Under the pieces are notes generated by a model, which worked only from the letters and a program-made list of their open reading frames with translations, had not been told where the DNA came from and searched no databases. A DNA stretch of 64,000 nt from Candidatus Peribacteria bacterium (GTDB taxonomy: Bacteria; Patescibacteriota; Gracilibacteria; Peribacterales; Peribacteraceae). Location: the NCBI GenBank assembly GCA_943350395.1, contig CALRAD010000003.1, positions 45,044 through 109,043 of the forward strand. The letters run 5' to 3'. Of this stretch, positions 19,147-28,060 are shown piece after piece (within the stretch, counting starts at the first letter, position 1; the number at the start of each line of letters is the position of its first letter). A program made the translations under genes and the position numbers.

Positions 19147-20223
19147 TTATATTTTTTGTGATGAAATTTCTTTTTGCAAATTTCGCATGTGTTTCAGAAT
19201 CACCCCCATATTCTGCAAGCACGCGAGAGTTTCTCCGTAGCGTTCGCCGATGCGAAGCAGATGATGCAGGTAGCTTTTGAGATGTTTGCGGCTTGTTGGA
19301 GCAGGTGAGTCTTGGTCGATCGGCGTGTGATCATTCTGGAATTCCTGACGACGGATACGGAGTTTCTTCCCTTCGGAAAGCCATACGTTTCCATGCCTGG
19401 CTTCGCGCATCGGAGAGACACAATCGAACATATCGATCCCGAGGCGCACGGCTTCCCGTATTTGATGCAGTTCGCCTACACCCATCAGGTAGCGTGGTTT
19501 ATTTTCGGGAAGCAGAGGACAGATTGCTTGCAGCACAGCGACCATTTCGTCTTCTGTTTCCCCGACGGCGAGTCCTCCGAGTGCGTACCCGTCGAAGCCG
19601 ATTGCGATCAGTTCTTCTGCACATTTCTTCCGGAGATCGAGTTCGAGACCGCCCTGCACAATACCAAACAGCATCGGTGAACTTTTTCTCTCGACCTTCA
19701 GCCGTTCATGTTCCTCTTTGCATTGCTTCGCCCACTTGAGAGTTCGGTCGACAGCCTTGATCTGATCTGCGCGAGGTGCAGTGGACGGTGGGCATTCATC
19801 GAAGCACATGATGATGTCCGCACCCAGTTTGTGTTGGACATTGGTCGCTTCGATCGGACCCAGAAAGAGGGGATTTCCGTTTCGGTGATCTTTAAATGCG
19901 ACACCTTCGTCCGTGATTGAACGAATATTCTCGAGAGAGAAGACTTGAAATCCGCCGGAATCAGTGAGGATAGGCTTCTCCCAGCGGATGAATGAGTGCA
20001 GTCCGCCGGCGTCGCTTACGATGTTCTCTCCCGGAGAGAGATGCAGATGATATGTATTGCAGAGGAGGATGTCAGCACCCAGACCCAGAAGATCATCGAA
20101 CGTAATTCCCTTCATTGCTCCTGCCGTAGCGACCGGCATGAAAAACGGCGTGGGTATGTTGCCGTGAGGAGTTTGTATTTCCCCGTTTCTGCCGCAGGAA
20201 GTGCTCTTTTTCAGATCGAACAT
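19147..20223 (-). CDS. tgt: tRNA-guanine transglycosylase
   Basis: 'TPFFMPVATAGAMKGITFDDLLGLGADILLCNTYHLHLSPG', 'LTDSGGFQVFSL', 'GGLAVGE', 'PRYLMGVG'. True Met at 20223. Confidence 0.95.
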   Translation of the reverse strand: MFDLKKSTSCGRNGEIQTPHGNIPTPFFMPVATAGAMKGITFDDLLGLGADILLCNTYHLHLSPGENIVSDAGGLHSFIRWEKPILTDSGGFQVFSLENIRSITDEGVAFKDHRNGNPLFLGPIEATNVQHKLGADIIMCFDECPPSTAPRADQIKAVDRTLKWAKQCKEEHERLKVERKSSPMLFGIVQGGLELDLRKKCAEELIAIGFDGYALGGLAVGETEDEMVAVLQAICPLLPENKPRYLMGVGELHQIREAVRLGIDMFDCVSPMREARHGNVWLSEGKKLRIRRQEFQNDHTPIDQDSPAPTSRKHLKSYLHHLLRIGERYGETLACLQNMGVILKHMRNLQKEISSQKI

Positions 20224-20331
20224 GCAGACAGTGTACCCTTGTTTTGGTTCCTCTTGCCTCTTCGGATTTTTATCACTTTTTATTATTTTACTGTGCGATA
20301 ATTCCTCCGAATTCTTTCCCCCTTCCCTTCT

Positions 20332-20805
20332 ATGTCCTGCTGTTCTTCTTCCGCGCCATGCTCGTGTGGCAGCACCAAGTGTCCTTCGAAGTTCTCGTGC
20401 TGGATTCCGCGCATTGCGTTCGGTTTGGTTCTCGCCGGATACGGCGTCAATCATTACCGCACACTCAGTCAGTTTGTCGGCATGGCGAAAGGCGTGTTCC
20501 CGACTGTCGCTATTCTCGGTATGCTCTCTGGCATTCTCGCGTATATCGTTCCGGCTCTCATGATCGTCGGAGGCGTTCTCTTTGCCATTCGTCAGCTTTG
20601 CTGCCTCAGCAAGATGTGCATCCTCGCTTCTCTCGGTGGCATCATCGGTTGGGCGGGTCTCGCGGTTCTTGTCGGTGATGGCAATGCAGCAGGCGCCATG
20701 ATGCCGATGATCCAGAACGCATCGATTCTTCTGATCCTCTACTACACGATCAAGAAGAAGCCTTCTTGCTCCACTGGTTCTTGCGCAGGCGGTTCCTGCA
20801 AATAG
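20332..20805 (+). CDS. Cys-rich small membrane protein
   Basis: N-terminal MSCCSSSAPCSCGSTKCPSKFSCW and C-terminal SCSTGSCAGGSCK flank about four hydrophobic segments; followed by a strong terminator. Confidence 0.75.
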   Translation: MSCCSSSAPCSCGSTKCPSKFSCWIPRIAFGLVLAGYGVNHYRTLSQFVGMAKGVFPTVAILGMLSGILAYIVPALMIVGGVLFAIRQLCCLSKMCILASLGGIIGWAGLAVLVGDGNAAGAMMPMIQNASILLILYYTIKKKPSCSTGSCAGGSCK

Positions 20806-20828
20806 TTTGATCGTTTGAATATTAAAAA

Positions 20829-20857
20829 GGAGAGAGTGATCCTCTCTCCTTTTTTGT
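20829..20857 (+). terminator. Rho-independent terminator
   Basis: GGAGAGAGTGATCCTCTCTCC stem-loop followed by TTTTTTG. Confidence 0.85.
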
Positions 20858-20860
20858 TGT

Positions 20861-21088
20861 TTAGATCAATGCAGTCTTGAGATTATTCCTAATGTGAATT
20901 TCCATTTCAGTAAAGACAATCCGAGCATCTGCAGTTCCTGCTTCCGCCTTTATCAGAGCTTGCCTCGGACTGATCGATTCATTACCGATCCTGATGCACT
21001 GAGCATCAGGTGCAGGTGAAGTAGCGTGGTACTCCCGTAACAGAGCGATTTCTGTTTGATTGAGCGGTTCCGAGTTAGTTGCATTCAT
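20861..21088 (-). CDS. Small hypothetical protein, 75 aa
   Basis: Isolated ORF between clpP and the Cys-rich gene. Confidence 0.45.
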   Translation of the reverse strand: MNATNSEPLNQTEIALLREYHATSPAPDAQCIRIGNESISPRQALIKAEAGTADARIVFTEMEIHIRNNLKTALI

Positions 21089-21124
21089 GCAAATAGAGTA
21101 CAGAATGCTATTCTAAATGCAAGC

Positions 21125-21772
21125 CTATTTTCTCTCGACCTTCGTGATGATCTTGTCGATCAATCCGTATTCGAGGGCATCTTTCGCCGTCATAAATTTA
21201 TCGCGCTCCGTGTCGATCTTTACTTTGGCGAGTTTTTGTCCTGAGTGCAGTGCGATCAATTCGTTGAGGAGTCCCTTGGTCTGGATGATGTGTTCGGCAT
21301 GGATTGCGATATCTGTTGCTTGTCCTTCGGTACCTCCGAGAGGCTGGTGGATCATCACTTCGGAATGGGGGAGCGCAAAGCGCTTGCCCTTGGCACCGCC
21401 CATGAGGATGATCGCGCCGCCGGAAGCAGCCATACCGAGACAGACTGTTGAAACATCGGGTTGTATCAATTGCATCGTGTCGTACATTGCCATCGTCGAG
21501 GTGACCTGTCCTCCGGGAGAGTTGACGTAAAAGATGATGTCTTTCTTCGGATCCTGCTTCTCGAGGAAGAGGAGCTGCGCGATGACCGAATTTGCGACGT
21601 CGTCGTTGATCTGCGTGCCGAGAAACACGATGCGTTCCTCAAGGAGTCGCGAGTAGATGTCGTACACGCGCTCGCCGAATTGTGTCTTCTCGATGACGGT
21701 CGGAATGAGCGTTGCTTGCGGATAACGTCTCGAAGACATGCTCCTGGCAACGGATTGGATCATGGGATGCAT
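21125..21772 (-). CDS. clpP: ATP-dependent Clp protease proteolytic subunit
   Basis: '[54 protein letters not shown]', '[34 protein letters not shown]'. Confidence 0.97.
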   Translation of the reverse strand: MHPMIQSVARSMSSRRYPQATLIPTVIEKTQFGERVYDIYSRLLEERIVFLGTQINDDVANSVIAQLLFLEKQDPKKDIIFYVNSPGGQVTSTMAMYDTMQLIQPDVSTVCLGMAASGGAIILMGGAKGKRFALPHSEVMIHQPLGGTEGQATDIAIHAEHIIQTKGLLNELIALHSGQKLAKVKIDTERDKFMTAKDALEYGLIDKIITKVERK

Positions 21773-21894
21773 ACGGAAGTGAGGAAAGAAATTCAGTGTC
21801 TATGTTGTCATTATTATAGCGAAAATCATGAGTGTGCGGCAGTTCTCGTAATGTTCATAGTATGTTTTTTTGATGTATTGAGTAGTTTGGTTGT

Positions 21895-21999
21895 CATCAC
21901 CCCCACCCCTAACCCCTCCCCCGAAGGGGAGGGGAATGTCGTTATTATCAAATCAGAGCTTCCTTCCCCGTCGGGGGAAGGATTGAGGATGGGGGTCCG
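21895..21999. repeat. Palindromic repeat family R2, copy 2 (two hairpins)
   Basis: CACCCCCACCCCTAACCCCTCCCCCGAAGGGGAGGGG ... CCTTCCCCGTCGGGGGAAGGATTGAGGATGGGGGT; ends just before the miaA start. Confidence 0.8.
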
Positions 22000-22001
22000 C
22001 T

Positions 22002-22985
22002 ATGATCTCTTCGATGCAATACTCCGTTTCTTCTCACACATGGCAGCAATATCTCGATGATTTTCTCGTAGTGAAGCCGGAAAAACCTTTGGTTGTTCTT
22101 CTCGGTCCTACGGCAAGCGGTAAAACTTCGCTTTCGATACATATGGCAAAGTATCTAGAATCTCAAAAACAATCTGCCGAGATTATCAATGCCGATTCGA
22201 GACAGTGTTACAAATTTCTGGATATCGGTACGGCAAAGATCACGCAGAAAGAAATGCAGGGCGTTGCGCACCATCTTCTCGATCTTCTCGATCCTAAAGA
22301 GGATTGCACGATCTCGTGGTATGCAAACGAGGCAACGAAGGCGATCGAGGCAATTCTCGCACGAGGCAATCTGCCAATGCTCGTCGGAGGTTCGATGCTC
22401 TATATCAGTGCGATTATCGACGGACTCCAGTCGATGACGGCATCGGATCCTGCAATTCGAAAACGATTGTCGGATGAATATGATGTTGATCAAGGGGCTG
22501 CGTTGCATGCGAAACTTTCGAACGTCGATCCGGAATCTGCAGCGATCATCCCGAGGCAAAACAAAGTGTATCTTTTGCGTGCTCTCGAAATTTTCGAGAC
22601 CACGGGCAAACCGAAGTCGGCTCAGAAGTTGAAGAGTGAATGCCCGTACGATTTGTTGTTGCTTGGTGTCGAAGCTGACCCCGAGGTTCTTCGAACGCGT
22701 ATCGATGCTCGCACTGCTGCGATGCTGAAATCTGGTTGGCTCGAAGAAGTGAAGTCGTTACTCGATCGTGGGTATACGGCAGCAGATCCTGGGATGAAGA
22801 GTCATGGGTACAGAGATATTATTGAGGCACTGAACGGTCCTCATCCCCCGACCCCTTCTCCATCGGCTGGAGAAGGGGAGCTCTGCGAAAAAATCGCGAG
22901 TCAGATTCGTCGCTACGCAAAAAGGCAGCGAACGTGGTGGAGAGGGGATGAGAGAATCAGGTGGATTGACAAAAATAATAAATAG
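22002..22985 (+). CDS. miaA: tRNA dimethylallyltransferase
   Basis: 'VVLLGPTASGKTSLSIHMAK', 'INADSRQCYKFLDIGTAKIT', 'GGSMLYISAIIDGL'; carries an in-frame repeat-derived segment PHPPTPSPSAGEGEL. Confidence 0.94.
   Translation: MISSMQYSVSSHTWQQYLDDFLVVKPEKPLVVLLGPTASGKTSLSIHMAKYLESQKQSAEIINADSRQCYKFLDIGTAKITQKEMQGVAHHLLDLLDPKEDCTISWYANEATKAIEAILARGNLPMLVGGSMLYISAIIDGLQSMTASDPAIRKRLSDEYDVDQGAALHAKLSNVDPESAAIIPRQNKVYLLRALEIFETTGKPKSAQKLKSECPYDLLLLGVEADPEVLRTRIDARTAAMLKSGWLEEVKSLLDRGYTAADPGMKSHGYRDIIEALNGPHPPTPSPSAGEGELCEKIASQIRRYAKRQRTWWRGDERIRWIDKNNK
22838..22880 (+). repeat. R2-type half repeat inserted in frame within miaA
   Basis: TCCTCATCCCCCGACCCCTTCTCCATCGGCTGGAGAAGGGGAG inside the CDS. 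Confidence 0.8.
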
Positions 22986-23001
22986 AGTTATTATAAATTA
23001 T

Positions 23002-23775
23002 ATGGCAACAGAGTATGACCCAGGGACTCCAGCGGCCCGTTGCAAATATAGGCGTCTATCATCCAATGAAAGTGAGGTTGTCGCAAAATTTGCGGCATTA
23101 ACGGACGAGGAGAGAACACAGATTCGGGAGTTGTTCGGATCGAGAGATTCGAGAGCCAGAGAGATTGTTGAATGTAGAATTCTCCACAATCCAGATCGCA
23201 CGCTTGAAAGTCTCGGTGAACAATTCGATGTCAAAGCGGAACGCATTCGTGTCCAGCAAAATAATGTACTGCATCAGCTTGATGATTTTTTACTGCAGCG
23301 AGAATATGCACTGTTGAGAGACACACCTGAACAGGTGTCTGTACTGAGTATTCGGTCGCTTGGTTTATCCAACAGAGGATGTCAGATTCTTCAGCGCTTA
23401 GGGTATGTCACGGTCGGTGATCTAAAACCACTGCAAGGGAGCCGTTATATTTGCCCCGCTTTAGGAAAGGACGATCAGGAAATTTTTCGAACCAAAATGA
23501 CCGAATTAGGTTACATGCAGTATCCCGTTCGGGTTCATCAAATGCCGGAGCAGGATCCGTACAATGGTCCGAGACAACAGGTGCTTGATCGGGAAATTTC
23601 GAGATTTCCTCTGTCCGTTCGAGCACGGAGAGCTGTCAGTCGGAAGAGTTGTATGACCGTTCGTGATTTTCTTGCTGTGAGTTCTTCTGATTTTCGTTCC
23701 CTTGCAGGAATCGGAGATACAACACAGATGGAACTTGACGCTTTTCGTCAGCAGGTTCTTTCAATCCCGGAATAG
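23002..23775 (+). CDS. Sigma-70 region 4-like HTH fused to two RNA polymerase alpha-CTD-like domains
   Basis: 'RTLESLGEQFDVKAERIRVQQNNVLHQL' HTH; 'SVLSIRSLGLSNRGCQILQRLGYVTVGDLKPL' and 'PLSVRARRAVSRKSCMTVRDFLAVSSSDFRSLAGIGDTTQMEL' alpha-CTD-like; no region 2. Confidence 0.7.
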   Translation: MATEYDPGTPAARCKYRRLSSNESEVVAKFAALTDEERTQIRELFGSRDSRAREIVECRILHNPDRTLESLGEQFDVKAERIRVQQNNVLHQLDDFLLQREYALLRDTPEQVSVLSIRSLGLSNRGCQILQRLGYVTVGDLKPLQGSRYICPALGKDDQEIFRTKMTELGYMQYPVRVHQMPEQDPYNGPRQQVLDREISRFPLSVRARRAVSRKSCMTVRDFLAVSSSDFRSLAGIGDTTQMELDAFRQQVLSIPE

Positions 23776-23861
23776 TGATTCTTTTATCAGCGCGCCCCGA
23801 ACGGGTGCTCCCATTGATGAATATTTTCTTCAATGAAAGAAAATCTTTCTCTCAAAGGAGA

Positions 23862-23878
23862 GCGGGCATTCTGCCCGC
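23862..23878. repeat. GCGGGCA-TTC-TGCCCGC hairpin (R5) between convergent genes
   Basis: Perfect 7-bp arms with 3-nt loop. Confidence 0.6.
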
Positions 23879-23888
23879 GGTGTTTCGA

Positions 23889-24293
23889 TCAAAACTTGAA
23901 CACATCCGCATGGCTCTCGATTCTCTGTTTCATCTCCCAGAGCTGTTCGATCATGTTCGCAAGCTGTGGGCAGGCATCCGGAGTCTGCTTGGATTTGTAG
24001 AAGCCGTAGATATGCTCCAGAAGCGTTGCGATATTCAGCATCGCGAGATCCGTCTTCGTTTTCCACTCGGGAGCGAGGGTGTTGTACACCTCTTTATTCA
24101 GAAATGATTCCGGCTGCGTGATGTCGATCTCACCGTTCTCGAAGAGCTTTGTGATCGTGATGCAGAAATTCTTGTGCTCGTCTCCCATATCGCCGCCCAT
24201 GGGTGTTCCGGCTTTCTTCTGCTCCGCTTCGGAGAGAGGCGAGGGGTTTGCCATAGAGGAAGCGAAGTCGGACATCAGGAGAGAGTGTATCAT
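23889..24293 (-). CDS. Hypothetical protein, ~134 aa
   Basis: Soluble helical ORF, divergent from recG. Confidence 0.65.
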   Translation of the reverse strand: MIHSLLMSDFASSMANPSPLSEAEQKKAGTPMGGDMGDEHKNFCITITKLFENGEIDITQPESFLNKEVYNTLAPEWKTKTDLAMLNIATLLEHIYGFYKSKQTPDACPQLANMIEQLWEMKQRIESHADVFKF

Positions 24294-24301
24294 AATTCTA
24301 C

Positions 24302-26347
24302 GTGCACTTCTCCGATCTCCTCACTCCGGCACGTCTCAGGACAACGCAGGCATTCGTTGATGCACTGGAAGCGATGAATATAAAAACCGTTCAAGACCTC
24401 CTGCTCAATTTTCCAAGAGCGTACGAAGATCTGAGTCAGGTCACGACGATTCTCGATGCGCCGCTCAATGAAAAAGTCACGTTACGGGGCACGATCGGCA
24501 ACCTCAAGCTCGTGCGGACGAGAACCAGAAAGCAGCTTGTGCAGGCGAAATTCAGTGATGAGACGGGAGAGACGCTCGACACCATTTGGTTCAATCAGCC
24601 ACACATTATGAGGATGCTTTCGGAAGGTCAGTCGGTGACGCTTACGGGCAAGATTTCAGAGAACGGATACAAGCTCCAGATGCAGAGTCCGAGTTTCGAG
24701 GATGGCAGTCGCCAGATGACGCTGCACGCGGGGAGGATTGTCGCGGTGTATGCGCAATCCGAACAGATCACGACACGGTGGCTTCGGGAGAAAATGGCGC
24801 TCGTCAAAGATTGTATTCAGGAACTGAAGGAAACATTGCCAGCAGACATTGTTGAATCCGAGAAGCTCCTTCCGAGAAGTGATGCGATTCTCGAACTTCA
24901 TTTTCCGACAACTCCTGAAAAATTGGAGGAAGCGAGAGCGCGTATGGCATTCGAAGAGATGTATGCTGTGCAGATCGAGGCGCTCGAGAGAAAGAAAGTG
25001 TGGCAGGGGGAGAAGCAGGAGAGACTGAAAGTTCCGATGGACATCGAACTTGTGAAAGCGTTCTTCGCGTCACTTAATTTCACACCGACCGGAGGCCAGA
25101 AAGTTGCCATCTACGAAATTCTCAAGGACATGGAACAAGACCGACCGATGTCACGGCTTCTCGAGGGTGATGTCGGATCCGGAAAGACGCTCGTCGCCGT
25201 CGCCGTCATCGAAAATGTGCTGAGTAGACGCGGTCAGTGTGCCATCATGGTGCCGACTGAAGTGCTCGCAAGGCAACACAGCGCGACGATCACGAGGTTA
25301 CTTCTCAATTTTCATACGTACATTCAGAGTGATGCTTGCTCGAGTGCAGGGATCAAAGCTGAACATCTCAAGACAATGCGTGCTCCGAGCGTTGCTCTCC
25401 TGACGGGTTCCGTCCCGCAGTCCGAGGCGGAAGAGATTCGGCGCAGGCTCGCATCGGGTCTTATCGATGTCGTCATCGGCACGCATGCACTTATCGAAGA
25501 TACGGTGCAATTCAAAGATCTCCGCCTTGCGATCGTCGACGAACAGCATCGTTTCGGTGTGGCACAGAGGCAGCGCCTGAAAGACAAAGGCAATCCGCAT
25601 TTTCTTGCGATGACGGCGACCCCGATTCCGAGAACACTCGCTCTCACGGCGTACGGAGATCACGATCTGTCGGTTCTTCTCGAGAAACCGGGACAGCGTA
25701 AAAAAATCATCACGAAGGTCGTTTCCCCAAGAGAGAGGCATACGGTCGATCTCTTCATCGACCATCAGATCGGGGAGGGGAGGCAGGCGTATGTCATCTG
25801 TCCTCTCATCTCGGAATCCAAGGCGGACGAGATGGCAGAGATCAAGAATGTTGAAGCTGAAGAGAAGCGTCTGAAGGTCGAGTTTCCGAGGCGCAGAATC
25901 ACCAAGCTGCACGGCAAGATGTCGCCGGATGAAAAGAATGCCGTGATGGCGGAATTCAAGGATAGGCAGTTCGATATTCTCGTGTCTACATCAGTTATTG
26001 AAGTCGGCATCGATGTTCCAAACAGCACAATCATTGTGATCGAAGGAGCGGAGAGGTTCGGACTGTCGCAGCTCCATCAGTTTCGAGGACGAGTCGGAAG
26101 AAGCGATATCCAGAGTTACTGCTACCTGTTCACAACGTCAGCCTCGCAGGCGCATTCCGAGCGTCTGAAAGCCATGGAACAGCATGATTCCGGCTTCCTG
26201 CTTGCGGAAATCGACCTGAAGATCCGGGGACCCGGGGAGCTCTTCGGCACGCGCCAGAGTGGCATTCCGGATCTCCGGTTCGGCGGACTGCTGAATGTCG
26301 ATTTGGTGGTGAGAGCGAGAAAGGCGGCGCAGAAAATGCTATCATGA
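24302..26347 (+). CDS. recG: ATP-dependent DNA helicase RecG
   Basis: 'RLLEGDVGSGKTLVAVAVI', 'VVIGTHALIEDTVQF', 'DEQHRFGVAQR', 'MTATPIPRTLALTAYGD', 'QFRGRVGRSDIQSYC'. Confidence 0.96.
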   Translation: MHFSDLLTPARLRTTQAFVDALEAMNIKTVQDLLLNFPRAYEDLSQVTTILDAPLNEKVTLRGTIGNLKLVRTRTRKQLVQAKFSDETGETLDTIWFNQPHIMRMLSEGQSVTLTGKISENGYKLQMQSPSFEDGSRQMTLHAGRIVAVYAQSEQITTRWLREKMALVKDCIQELKETLPADIVESEKLLPRSDAILELHFPTTPEKLEEARARMAFEEMYAVQIEALERKKVWQGEKQERLKVPMDIELVKAFFASLNFTPTGGQKVAIYEILKDMEQDRPMSRLLEGDVGSGKTLVAVAVIENVLSRRGQCAIMVPTEVLARQHSATITRLLLNFHTYIQSDACSSAGIKAEHLKTMRAPSVALLTGSVPQSEAEEIRRRLASGLIDVVIGTHALIEDTVQFKDLRLAIVDEQHRFGVAQRQRLKDKGNPHFLAMTATPIPRTLALTAYGDHDLSVLLEKPGQRKKIITKVVSPRERHTVDLFIDHQIGEGRQAYVICPLISESKADEMAEIKNVEAEEKRLKVEFPRRRITKLHGKMSPDEKNAVMAEFKDRQFDILVSTSVIEVGIDVPNSTIIVIEGAERFGLSQLHQFRGRVGRSDIQSYCYLFTTSASQAHSERLKAMEQHDSGFLLAEIDLKIRGPGELFGTRQSGIPDLRFGGLLNVDLVVRARKAAQKMLS

Positions 26348-26351
26348 TGTT

Positions 26352-26714
26352 ATGCCGATTGAACTCACATCCACACAGCTCGATCTGGCGGAGAAGCTGT
26401 CGCAGCACTCGAAAGATGCCTGCGAGCTCGTGGACCTCAAGTGTCAGAAGTGTGAGCCGAAGAATTTTTATCTGACTGTGCACCGTTATTACGGCAGAGT
26501 GCAGGGGATGACGGCAGAAGTCGATCGTTGCATTGACTGGTGCATGAGCAAAGGGAAGATGGTCTTTACCGCACAGCGTTTCGGCAACTGGTGCCAGAAC
26601 AAAGTGAAGTGGGATAGGGAGGAGGAGATCAAGAAGCAGGAAATGGCAAAGCTGAAAACAGGAACTGTCTATCAGCAGGAAGATTACGCAAGACGGATGA
26701 TGCCGAGAGGTTAG
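26352..26714 (+). CDS. Hypothetical protein, 120 aa
   Basis: ORF 4 nt after recG stop, conserved-looking Cys/Trp content. Confidence 0.65.
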   Translation: MPIELTSTQLDLAEKLSQHSKDACELVDLKCQKCEPKNFYLTVHRYYGRVQGMTAEVDRCIDWCMSKGKMVFTAQRFGNWCQNKVKWDREEEIKKQEMAKLKTGTVYQQEDYARRMMPRG

Positions 26715-28060
26715 TGCTCTTCTTTTCGTGCAAACCACACGCAGACCGTGAGCATGAGCATCGCCGCCGGGATCATCATCTGTCTGTAGTACGATTCTGC
26801 GTTCAGAAGAAATTGCACATTCGGAGTGAAGAGGTACACGAAGAGCACTTCGACAAGGACGATAAGCCCCCATACGATTGGCAGAAGTTCTCTGCGATGT
26901 TCATTCTTTCGAAGCACTTCGACGATCATCCACGGAATTGCGACCGCTAGTACGGTCCATGCGATGCCGAACGAACCGCGATCGAACATCCCGCGAAGCA
27001 CCTCCGGGATGCCTTCCGGACGGAAGGCGAAGAGCGTGTCGCTGCCGTGTGGCGTGAGCAGAAGTCCTTTGCTGATTGCGAAGAGGGGCCAGGCAATGGA
27101 GAGTACGATCGCGAGTGCGCCGCTCTGCACTGCTTCTTTTCTCTGCTTCTTCATGAACATCAAAATGCCGAAGATGAGGAGCAGCCACGGCAGCAGACCG
27201 AAGATCAATCCTTCGGATTTCGTCCACACGCTTGCGGCGACAAAAATACCGGAAAGCCAAAGCCATGCAGGATCATCCTTCTTGTTCCATGCCAGAAGAC
27301 ATGCAAGCGACAGAAGAAGTTCCTGCACCAAAACAATATCCGCGTAGCCTTGCCCCAGATGCAGCGAGAGGAGGGGAATACCGAGGATCATCGTCAGTGT
27401 GATCAGGGCATTCGTTCTCGTGAGGAAGCCTCGGAGGATCAGGAAAATTCCAAGGAAGCTCGAGAGAGACAGGAGCCAGAGGATTGCATTGGCGGCCGTA
27501 TCATGCCATCTCGGCTGTCCTTGATTCACAGTGATCTGCAATGCATGAAACAGGAATGGGTACTGCGGTTTCGCCATGCCTCTCACTTCGTCTTTGTCGA
27601 ACGCAATTTTTTGGTCAACGAAAGAAATCTCGGAACGCATTGTCCAGTTCGTCGCACTGTCATACTGGAATGTCGGGAGTAGCACCGCGTGCGCGAAGCT
27701 GTAGATCATCGTGACTGCGATGAGTGTAATGCAGACAATGCCGAGGATGTTCTCGCTTTTGTCTTCTTTTGATGTCGGAAGATGCTCATGTGTTCGGCTT
27801 GAGACGGGAATTTTGCGAGCGATGAGAGCCAAGATGCCGATTATGATTCCATGAGGCAGCAGAAGACTCATCGGTGTCAGCGCGACGCCGAGCAGAGTCC
27901 AGTCGAAGACAATCAGGACATTCAGGAATGCTGCGATCGGAAGGCCGAGCGAGAGAAGAAGCCACAGTCGATTTGTTCTGAGGATCACGCGTGCGATCAG
28001 CGCTCCTTCCAAAAGCAAGAGCAGCGTGATATCGGTGAAGAACAGAAAAGACGTCATCAT
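26711..28060 (-). CDS. Polytopic membrane protein, GT-C/GT39-like glycosyltransferase candidate
   Basis: 449 aa, ~11 hydrophobic segments; 'YDSATNWTMRSEISF' loop; family assignment is inference. Confidence 0.55.
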   Translation of the reverse strand: MMTSFLFFTDITLLLLLEGALIARVILRTNRLWLLLSLGLPIAAFLNVLIVFDWTLLGVALTPMSLLLPHGIIIGILALIARKIPVSSRTHEHLPTSKEDKSENILGIVCITLIAVTMIYSFAHAVLLPTFQYDSATNWTMRSEISFVDQKIAFDKDEVRGMAKPQYPFLFHALQITVNQGQPRWHDTAANAILWLLSLSSFLGIFLILRGFLTRTNALITLTMILGIPLLSLHLGQGYADIVLVQELLLSLACLLAWNKKDDPAWLWLSGIFVAASVWTKSEGLIFGLLPWLLLIFGILMFMKKQRKEAVQSGALAIVLSIAWPLFAISKGLLLTPHGSDTLFAFRPEGIPEVLRGMFDRGSFGIAWTVLAVAIPWMIVEVLRKNEHRRELLPIVWGLIVLVEVLFVYLFTPNVQFLLNAESYYRQMMIPAAMLMLTVCVWFARKEEH

